Assembly: GCA_003260075.1 (NCBI GenBank)
Contig: QLIY01000258.1
Span: 98,233-162,232, forward strand
DNA: 64,000 bases
Origin: Phallusia mammillata
Taxonomy: Eukaryota; Chordata; Ascidiacea; Phlebobranchia; Ascidiidae
Reading direction: 5' to 3'
Shown here: positions 10,419-20,500 of the stretch, one piece after another
Numbering within the stretch: position 1 is the stretch's first letter
How the letters are laid out: each line of letters starts with the position of its first letter
Translations under genes and position numbers: made by a program
The notes under the pieces: generated by a model
What the model was told of the DNA's origin: nothing
The model's input: the letters and a program-made list of their open reading frames with translations, nothing else
Database searches by the model: none

Positions 10419-13400
10419 ATGGGACAGATATTCGTCTGGTGTCTTGCGGTGTGGGGAGTCACGCTTGTCTGGGGTGCTGCTACACCAATTAACGGTAATG
10501 TCGTTAGGGTCTGTCACTTTCTGTGCTACTGTTCTATGACCTTTACTCTCTACTGACCTTTTAGAGGGAATTAATATGTTTGTTTTTGTCTTTGGGATTT
10601 CGCTGTAATAGTATGATGCTTCACAACGGTCACGTACCTCTTTTTCCCTAACGTGTTTAACCGTATATTAAGTGTACGATGGGCCTGGCGTACTGTGATT
10701 TAAATGTACGAATTATGTGGTTGTAAAACAGTAAATATTCAATACAAAGTTTGAAACTTACTTGCCACAAATTGAAAATTAATCAATTAAACTACAATAA
10801 ATGTCCTTGTTTTATTAGTTGGCAAAAGTATGACATATCACACATTATGGTTTGATGTAATACCACCTTTGGGTTTTTGCCAAAAAAACGGACGTTGGTA
10901 AATGTAGTGTTTGTAATGTACAGAATTAGTCTTTTCTAGATGCATTTTCTGTGAAAACTCTGCGTGATACTATTAAATAGTATAGTCTAGTTTCGAACCC
11001 TGTACTTTTCTCGGGTACTCATTTCGAGCTATGCGTAACCGGTGGAGCGGAAATTTGATTATGCTGTCGCTGGTATGAATGTTACCTGTGACATCACAGA
11101 AAGCTTTGTGGTCTTTTTGTCAACAAACAATGGAGTCTTCTCGTATTGAAACTAGTGTTTATGATGTAACAAGGCAAGTGCTTCTTCGATCTTGAGACGT
11201 CCAATCATATGTTGCGGCGTGTAGTTGAAAATTCTGTATTATGACAACGTTGTTTATGAATAAGTTGGACCGCTTTGTTTTGCTGCTGGCTCGAGTGTAA
11301 TGAAGCAAGGTGCAGTTGTAACACAGATTGCTTAGTTTGGCTGTTACTTATTTGCCCTGTGGTGTTGTGTGTGCCAAGTTAAAACTAAATGTTGCATGTT
11401 GTTGTGCCAAGGCTAGTTCTGATCTAAGGTATGAATGGTAATAACTGTTAGAAAGGTATAGCCACAATAACAGTCATTACACAATGTGGGCTATGTGTGT
11501 GCTCAGGCTAAACTGTAGTTAAATTTATGTAACCGAAGCTGGTTAACAGTTATACATGCAAGTACATAGTTGCTTCACCCTAAAAACTTTGCCTAAATGT
11601 TATCCTTGCTGTTTCGTATTAATCTTTCACAGTGATTTGTGATCAATCATCGGGGTAAAATGACTGTTTTACTGTTAATGATTTTGTCAGTCATTACACC
11701 GGTATTTTGTGACCTTCGTCTACCCGATGGACTGAAACAAGGTCAGTTTGCGTTTGTGTGTGATTTCTATGTCATGCTCCGATGACCTTGCGTGACGTCA
11801 CTGTTTCCTTGAATTGTTGGTTGTTGGTAGAGCTACTAACACTGAGCTTCACCTTTGGCCCGACCTGGGAACTTCTGGTAGGTGGCGCAAAAGAGCATAG
11901 GCGTTTATGGTGCTGTTACAGCAATTTGGGTTTCCGGTAAGAATAATTGCTGAGTCAGCACCATAAACGCCTATGCTCTTTTGCGCCACCTACCAGAAGT
12001 TCCCAGGTCGGGCCAAAGGTGAAGCTCAGTGTTAGTAGCTCTACCTGAATTGTTGTGTGCGAAATAGACTGAGTTTGCGACCAATATACTTTGCACGGTC
12101 AAACAGTTATATACCAAATCATGTAGTTTATTTTGTTGCACAAATGTAGCGTACACCTACGTTACTCTTAGAGAGATTTAAAAAAAAATACAAATGGTCG
12201 TACCAAACAAGTTTGACGTTTAGTCGCTTTTTTCATACTTGCTTTAAATAGGTCATTTAACTTCTAAATTCAAACTGTATATTGTGACATCATAATAACG
12301 TGTTCTTAACATTAAAATTTTGAAACCTTTTGTGATTTATACGCAATAAAAATTGCCGCATTTTTTTCTATGTGTTTAGAAGCTTATTGTAATTTAATGT
12401 TGCGTAATGTAAAACCCTTTTAGACCTGATTTGCCGAAATATGGCATGTTTTACACCCAACATTACATTTTACTTTTTGCATTCAGAGGCTTATTGCAAG
12501 GGATGCAAAGCGACAGTTGAAGCTCTGAAGATTTACAACAAAGAAAATCCGAAAAGTGTCGATTATTCTGAGTGCTGTCAACGTCGATATATGAAGACGG
12601 AAGACGAACAACAACCGATGTGGGAAAAACTAAAATCCTGCAACCACTTGCTGGGTACGCATAGTTGCAAGAAGTGTTGTTGCAATCTATCGTCTCTGTC
12701 CGACTTTTAAGCCATCTGGCAACCTTCAATCAGACATTTGGTTGTTATGAGCCAAAAAGTTTGCAGAACAGCTAGAGGTTTGCCTATGAACTTTAAACTG
12801 AACCTGGACCTCAAAAGTTTTACTCCTGTTATTCAAACATTTAAGCTTTCGACAAACAACCAAATAAGTTTGCTTGCAGATTAAAAACCATTATACGTTA
12901 AGGATTTGTCAACATAAATCATATTGGCCTATTAGAGGCGTTATTCTGAATTAGGCCGATATCCCAAACATTCCCATATGACGAGGCATGGGCTGAAAAC
13001 CTAGTGAGATCCGAGCCCACGTCAGGAGCATTTCCGGGAGTCGTGACTAACGCTTTATCAACTAAGCTACACAAAGCTGTTGCAAGTTGGGTCGGGTTCG
13101 TGCTTAGGTTTGAATAAAACTGGCTCAATTCGGCTTGGCTTCACACTAGACCACTTTGTGCAGCTTTTTAACCCAAATTTTGTCGTAATTCGGGCTTTGT
13201 AAAAAAATCTGGTTCGGAACCACTTGCAAATTCGACAAAGGTTGTCAACATAATGTAAGGCGTTATTTTCCACGAAACAGTTTTATTTCTATTTTCCGGT
13301 AGATTTTTATGAAGAGGATGTTCCCGGCAAAATAAGATCGCTTGATTGGGACGACTTTCAAGTTTGGTTTTGCCATGAACGAACATTCGCTTGTATCGGG

Positions 13401-13868
13401 GTTTACTCAGATTCGAACCTCAATAAACAAGAAAAGGTGAAGTTAAGATAACAGTCAGTATATTTGCAACTCGTTAAACAAATGTCATGTTTTTTTATTT
13501 GCTTGATGGTTTTTTCAAACTTATGCAATGTTGTAACCACTCAAATTAAAGGTATTGAAATCGATTATTTTTCATTGTTTTTAACAGATTCAAATTTAGA
13601 GTTCACATTAAGCCAAAGAATCTTTAAAACTGTTTGTGAAGTACTTGATTTTAGTTCCAAAAACAATAAACATGCTACACAAGTGCGGCTTTTTAACAAA
13701 TCATCTTAATATTGATCTTGAACATAAAAATACTAAAACTAACGAAAAATCTTGAATTTACGTGTTCTGTAGGATAAATTCTCAGATGACGAGTTAGTAC
13801 GAAAGTTGATCGAAGAAAACAAAGGACGAATTCGTATCCCTCATCCGCCCAATAAAGATGAATTGTAA
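10419..13868 (+). CDS. Small secretory-pathway protein with C-terminal KDEL; canopy/MZB1 (DUF3456)-like
   Basis: Exons: 10419-10494 (1a) or 11660-11741 (1b), then 12487-12654, 13303-13436 and 13773-13868. All join in frame with GT-AG borders, giving 157 or 159 residues. Both first exons encode a signal peptide (MGQIFVWCLAVWGVTLVWGA and MTVLLLMILSVITPVFCD) and both end in phase 1, so either can splice to exon 2. The mature part has YCKGCKATVEALK, then ECC, a single Cys, and a late pair in WFCHERTFAC. It ends PPNKDEL, an ER-retention signal. A CxxC-VEAL start, a late Cys pair and an H/K/R-D/E-EL tail resemble the canopy/MZB1 saposin-like ER chaperones. The similarity is from motif layout only, and another small ER cysteine protein is possible. 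AATAAA lies at 13884, just after the stop. The 1b-to-2 intron holds a perfect hairpin element. Confidence 0.72.
11660..11741 (+). CDS. Alternative first exon (1b) of the KDEL protein gene
   Basis: ATG at 11660 opens a 27-residue signal-peptide-like exon (hydrophobic core LLLMILSVITPVF, predicted cleavage after C-D) and ends in CAAG|GTCAGT. It leaves the same single G as exon 1a, so splicing to 12487 restores Glu-Ala-Tyr-Cys in both cases. Its start lies 1.2 kb downstream of exon 1a. Two promoters or exon skipping are possible; neither can be tested from sequence alone. Confidence 0.6.
11826..12045. mobile_element. Foldback MITE: near-perfect 88-bp hairpin
   Basis: Left arm 11826-11913 starts GGTAGAGCTACTAACACTGA, and the right arm is its reverse complement, ending TCAGTGTTAGTAGCTCTACC at 12045, with a loop of about 40 bp. 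The flanks carry a direct repeat TGAATTGTTG (11810-11819 and 12046-12055). Related ends occur at 44653-44951 and near 41261. It lies in an intron of the KDEL gene. Superfamily not identified. Confidence 0.85.
12990..13078 (-). repeat. tRNA-like SINE head
   Basis: The minus strand reads GTAGCTTAGTTGATAAAGCG (A-box-like) and, about 45 bp on, GGGCTCGGATCTC (weak B box). It lies in the exon 2-3 intron of the KDEL gene. The weak B box makes a functional tRNA unlikely. Confidence 0.4.
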
Positions 13869-13883
13869 ATGTCGGAAATACAA

Positions 13884-13889
13884 AATAAA
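13884..13889 (+). terminator. Poly(A) signal AATAAA of the KDEL protein gene
   Basis: CAAAATAAAATTT, 16 bp after the TAA stop; a very short 3' UTR if used. Confidence 0.55.
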
Positions 13890-14001
13890 ATTTATATTTG
13901 CAGAAATTTTTGTGTATTTATTTGCCAATCTGGTTGTATTAAAATCGTTTAACAAATAAGGAAAACAGTAAGTTAAAAAAATATTTCTGTTGTAGGCCTT
14001 T

Positions 14002-14430
14002 AAAATATTTCTTTGCCAAATCAAATCTTATTTCAGAAATAAAGTTTCGAAAACAAATAAGTTATGGCCTGATACGATTTAAAGGCAATATAATTATAAT
14101 TTATTTATTTGTCTAGCATGGTATGTAATAAACAAAGATTTTATTTGAGTCACAAATACCGGTAAGCACTTAATGTAAAGCGGCAGGTCCTGAGTTACCG
14201 TTGTCAAGAAGAAATTAACGAATTTGGCGCGAAATACTAAAAATGGTGTTTTTTGAGCNTAAAATATTTCTTTGCCAAATCAAATCTTATTTCAGAAATA
14301 AAGTTTCGAAAACAAATAAGTTATGGCCTGATACGATTTAAAGGCAATATAATTATAATTTATTTATTTGTCTAGCATGGTATGTAATAAACAAAGATTT
14401 TATTTGAGTCGCAAATACCAAATGACGTAG
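14002..14430. repeat. Single-N duplication
   Basis: 14002-14165 repeats as 14260-14425 after N14259, almost identical. Same arrangement as the G-run duplications, but the join is marked by N. Confidence 0.85.
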
Positions 14431-14570
14431 GATGACGCAGCGCGTTACGCATGAGTGAGTCTTACATAACATAAATAATGTGAAAGTTTTATAACGCCGC
14501 AAAACAAAAAGTCGGTAGATCTAATTTGAAACAGTTCCGTTCTCTGATTTGCCAGTAGATAGACTTTGCA

Positions 14571-17500
14571 ATGTCGCTATATCAAAAAGGTGCTTTTCTG
14601 ATCAAAGGGCTTCGCGAATTCACTATGTGAGTATGGAAATTGTGCTTAACTAAACAATTTTAAGGTCAACTTGTGCAAAGTTAGCAAAACTAAAGGGGGG
14701 GGGGTTGTAAGTATTGAAATTGTAACTAAACAATTTTAAGGTCAACTTGTGCAAAGTTAGCAAAACTAAATTATAATGCGTTACAACTTTAGTTTCTTTA
14801 TGTCACAATTGCTTTACAAATGTTGATAATTAACAGGTTTTAAGCTAATACTGACCCACTGATTGCATTATTACAATCCCTTTGCAAAAACAGTAAAATT
14901 GTTGAAAAAAACTTAGTTAGAGAATACCTTGTGTTTGCATAATTATGAATAAAGCTTTTTCAAGTCTCAGCCACTTGTGTTTTTTATTGAATATTTTTTC
15001 CTTTTATTTTCTTTTTTGACTTGATAGAGTTGCTGATTTTATTTTAGTTCAACTCATAGGTTTCCACAAGGTTAGAGCAATGTCCATCAAGTTTTTTGCT
15101 CAAACAAACAATACTTTTAGTCTTTATTATTACTTACATTTCATAAAATTAAACAAACACACTGTTCTTTAGAAATGGATATCTAAGTGCTGCGAAGTCA
15201 TTTAATTCCCAGGATTTGGAGAAGGATATTACTGGTAATGTTTACATGATAACTGGTGCCAACAGTGGTCTTGGAAAATCTGCTGCCATTGCTCTTGCAA
15301 GAAAAGGTGGAGAAATTCATATGGTTTGTCGAAATGAAGAACGCGGCAATGCAGCGAAAAATGAGATAGTTGAAGAAAGTTCCAATTCTGTGAGTTTATT
15401 ATGTGAAAATAGTTTCTAAGAAGTTCATTTCCAATTGTACGTGCTCTATATCAGTGGTACTCAACTTGTGCAGGCCATGGGCCACCAGTTTAAATAAATG
15501 AATATCTTGAATCAGTCAATTGTTAAGTAAGGACAATAAAACACCCATAACAAGCTTATTGGCTTGAAGTATTTTCCTTTAATGCAGAAATTTTAAGGAG
15601 AGCTATCTAACAACTGACAACTACTAATAAATGGCCAATAAGTTAGATAAGTTTTGTGGACCACCGGTTGAGAACCACTGCTCTATATGTATAGTAAAGG
15701 TTTTCATTGTGCAATAAAATTACTTGTTTATCTGTTGGAGTTGCAATTCAAATTAGGATCTGTTGTGTTCACTTTTGCAGAATGTTCATCTTCATATCCT
15801 TGACATGTCTCATCCAAAAGATGTTTATGCATTTGCAAACAAGTTTCTGCAAGACCACAATATTTTGAATGTGTTAGTCAACAATTCCGGTTGCATGGTC
15901 AATGAAAGAGTCATAACCAGTGATGAATTGGAAACAAATTTTGCTACTAACACATTGGGAACATACATTTTGACACAACAGTTACTTCCTTTGCTCAAGC
16001 AATCCGACAAACCAGGGGGGGGGGGGGTTGCATGGTCAATGAAAGAGTCATAACTAGTGATGAGCTAGAAACAAATTTTGCTACTAACACATTGGGAACA
16101 TATATTTTGACACAACAGTTACTTCCTTTGCTCAAGCAATCCGACAAACCAAGAGTGGTAAGCTTATACTTATTTAGATTAAACTAATGTCATTCTAGTA
16201 TAAAACTGTACTTCGGAACAAAAATTTATGAAAAAACTTCTCGATCGGTGGTAAATTTGAAATGTTTTGGGTATAAAAGTTTTTTAGAAATGTGGAATTA
16301 TAATGTTAAAGAAACTTAATGGTAATATTTCCCTTAAAAAGTTATCAAGAGGTAAATAAAATGGTTAAGGTCAAAAACAGCCTTGTTAACGACCTATTTT
16401 ATGTATCTTTAAGCGGTAAACTGGATCTAAGCAGCCAAACACTAGCCATAAAATAGTTAACGTTTACTTAATGTTCTTCTTGGTTGGTGTGTAAACTTCT
16501 TATGTACACACTTTTCCCAAGATTTTACTTTTATTAGTTAGTTTAGGAATTAATTTGTCCCGAAACGTTTTTGTGCAAGAAATTGCCAAATGTTTTGTAA
16601 AACAAATATCTGCATTTTGTAATGTTTTTTGTGATGCATAAATAGTTAAAAACAGCCACAGATGTTCTCATAAAATATTAATGATTTCCTGCTGTAAACT
16701 GCAAAGTAATTAGATTCGTTTGACAAATACTAATTCCAGTCCTAATTCGATTTAGCAGAACTGCTAAACATTGTAGAAATTTGATTAAAAGTTGTAGTGG
16801 TTCCTGCTAAAGGAAGCCATCAACTTTTATGAATATTCTGTATTAACAATGATCAATTTATTATGCACAAATTGACAAGGCCAAAATCAACCACAATCAT
16901 CTGATTGAAAGCGTTTACCAAGATAAATTTGTTTCAGATAACAGTTAGCTCAGGTGGTATGTACACACAAAAATTAAATGTTCAGGACATGCAAATGTTA
17001 CAACTACAAAAGTTTGAAGGAGAAATGGTCTACGCGCAGAATAAGAGACAGCAAGTAAGTTTACATTAGGCTGCATACAGTGCTTGTCACTTCTTTATGT
17101 TTGTGTGTATATTAACGTTTCCGGTTGTAGTGTAGTAATAAAAATGACATGTAAAAACAAATTCTTGTTTATGGTTCATGGGGGGGGGGACAGAATAAGA
17201 GACAGCAAGTAAGTTTACATTAGGCTGCATACAGTGCTCGTCACTTCTTTATGTTTGTGTGTATATTAACGTTTCCGGTTGCAGTGTACCGTATTTTACG
17301 GACCATAAAGCGCACCCGATTATAAGGCGCACGGGGGGGGGGCAAAATGAGTCTAGTGAATATCTCAGTTGCTAGTTGCTTTTACCGTAGTTTATTATGT
17401 AAGACGGTGGTTTATTTATATAATAATAGTATCGGTACTGGAGTGTAGGCAATAAAGCACTACTTGATCCATACATTAGGCGCAGCGGCTTATAAGGCGC

Positions 17501-20500
17501 ACGATCAATTCATGAGGAAAAAAAGGATTTAAACTGCGCCTTATGGTCCGTAAAATACGGTAGTAATAAAAATGACATGTAAAAACAAATTCTTGTTTAT
17601 GGTTCATGGGGGGGGGGCAGCCATAACCTTTTAAAAAAAACTGTTTCTGCAACTTTCACCACTTCATATATGTTGCAATATGGTTTATCCCTATATGCTA
17701 TTGAGCATAGTGCGATAGTGTATTTAACTTTTTCGAGGGACCTGTGTACAATCACTGTATCGTCATGAAAAAATGCCCTCTTTTGTTGTGTAGGTGATAC
17801 TAACAGAGGGGGGGGGGGGACGCCATAACCTTTACTATTTCTGCAACTTTCACCACTTCATATATGTTGCAATATGGTTTACCCCTATATGCTATTGAGC
17901 ATAGTGCAATAGTGTGTTTAACTTTTTTGAGGGACCTGTGTACAATCACTGTATAGTCATGAAAAAATGCCCTCTTTTGTTGTGTAGGTGATACTAACAG
18001 AGGAATGGGCCAAACAGGAGTCAGCCGTTCACTTTTCTTGCATGCATCCTGGATGGGCTGATACTCCTGCTGTTCGTACATCTATGCCAGGCTTCTACGA
18101 TGCAATGAAAAACAAATTAAGGACCTCAGAGCAGGGTGCTGATACTATCGTATGGCTGGCAATGGCTGACGCAGCTCTAGCGAAACCTAGCGGCAAGTTT
18201 TTCCTTGGTAAGCAACAAAAATAAGCTGGGTTGGATTTAATCTTTTTGGTCGGACAAAATTGCATCAAAACAGTATATATCTGTTCATTAGTTTAATAAT
18301 GAAAATAACGATCAAAATATTACTGATGATGACATGAGCGTTTGCCGAAACGTTTCAACAATAAAGCATGTCGTCTTTCATGCCTGTTTGGGCCGTTATT
18401 TTCTTCTGAACTGCATGATACATCATCCATATAGTGAATGTGAATATTTATTTCAAGCTTAGTTGAAAACCTGCACTGATGATGACAACAGCGATTGTTT
18501 AAACAACTGCACTAATATGTACGAGTACACAATCTCTCTGACAGTTTTTATTGAATATTTGTAATTCGATAAAACGTCTTTATGTAGGTTAAGTATTGAT
18601 AGTTATTGTTGCAATTCAAGCCTATTTTCTCAGTTCGAGTTTCAAATGTATGCGCAGTTTAGTTGTTACAAAAACACCAACCAAGAATTTCAGTAGTTAA
18701 ATCACAAGCAACCGAAAACCACAAGGCACATCATCATCAAAATATTAATTTGTGCTGCGCGCTTAGCACCAGATGTTGTTTTTGTTGCTGTGGTGGTAGT
18801 TGTTGGTTCTGTAGTGATTGATGTTGTTGTTGTAGGTGTTGTTGCTGCTGTTGTGGTTGTAGGTTTTGTTGTTGTGGCTGTAGTTGTTGTTGCTGTCCAC
18901 GTTACCCCTACATTGAGTTCTGCCACACTCAGCAAGTTACATGCGTCGTTTTGGCAACAGGCTGCCACACAGTTACTGTAAAAAAACGCGTGTATTTTAC
19001 TCATTATAGATATCTTAAACTAAAATTTTTTTTTTTTAAATCTGATTTTGGAAATTTGAAAAACTTGCAATTGTTGGTTGCTCTTTTAAGTTTACGTTTA
19101 GTTAATTATCTTCAGGGCGCTACTGTAATACTTACGTTCTGTTTCCACAAAGTCCAGCATCACAGGCAGCCGCTGTCTGACATGAAACTTCCATTACTAA
19201 AAAGAAGATAGAAAAAAGTTTCGGTTTCAAAGCAAACGACTTTCAACCGCACTTCAGACAACTCACAAACAAATCTTTGTTTCATGTTTCAATTCAACTT
19301 TTACAAACCACCATCATCAATTTTCACCTTTCAGGGGGGGGGGTTTTGTTTCATGTTTCAAATCAACTTTTACAAACCACCATTAACAGTTTCACCTTTC
19401 AGTTGTTTAATTCATATTTTGTTGTTTAAGTTTAAGTTAAGGACCAACCTGTTTGGTTCCCTTCTTCTATTCTTCCACACTGAAAGCCCGGAGCACAAGT
19501 GCTGTATTGAAAGACACTTTTCTCGTGTTTTGTCGCACAGCGCACGATGTTGTTTATGTCACTAACTGGTCGAACGTTGCACTCATCCGCATCAGGGGGG
19601 GGGGGCAATTTCTAAACACAAAATTTGTGATTATATTGAACAAACCATGAAATCAATTCAATCTTTTGGTTTCCGTTAAATGTCTCACTGTGGGAAGCAG
19701 GATTGAACTTTTTGTAAGTCACGAAATTACTCACGTGAAATTTGCGCAGAGCAGATTGCAATTTTGGTAAGTCGAACACATACCGGTTGTTGTTGTTACT
19801 GCAAACAAAACTACGTTACAATGCAAACCATTTTACAACGTTGTTCTTCGTCGAAATTGTTTGTAAATAACTTTGACTTGTGTTTGAATTATATTTCGAA
19901 AGGTTGCTGAATTTATTCGCCTCCTTCTTTGTTAACATCCATCTCGGACTTGTTTTAACTTATCAACTTTCCTCACCTCCATCAGTGGTAACTTCCCTCC
20001 TTGCGCAAAGTGTAAACGACTCGCATGTCTTTGTTTCGGTAAGGGTTCCATTTGTTGTTGATCCCGTCATACAAGTCACCCCATTAACTAACTTTGATAC
20101 ATCATCGTAAACGTTGCAGTTTGGTTCATTGTTGCAGCACGCCGACCAACAATTCCTAAAGATATCTTGTCATTAAACATTCTGGTACGAATTTTAAACC
20201 GACATCACTCAACAATTTATGCCATAGCAAACACCCTGCCCCAAATTTTTCTGTCCCCAAATCTACATTACAATTCAAACTACAGCTCCCACTTAATCGA
20301 GCCCCTGTGTATCTTTTTAAAACATTTCAAGACTTAAAAGTAATTTGGAATCATTTCAGTTTACATAATGTTTATTTTACACAACAGTTTCTGTGTCACA
20401 GAGAAGTGTAACAATTTAAAAACTTGTGTTTTCTTTTCACACTTTGAACCTGTTAACTTGATTGAAATTGATACGTACGGGACTCCTGCACAAAGTTGAT

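Noticed and set aside
12990-13078. Functional tRNA gene on the minus strand
   Set aside because: Only an A-box-like head is convincing; the B box is weak and I could not fold acceptor and anticodon stems. A SINE head is more likely.
19951-20110. Plus-strand protein over 19.88-20.11 kb
   Set aside because: This open frame is antisense to exon 2 of the LU-domain gene, whose cysteine pattern and splice sites support the minus strand.
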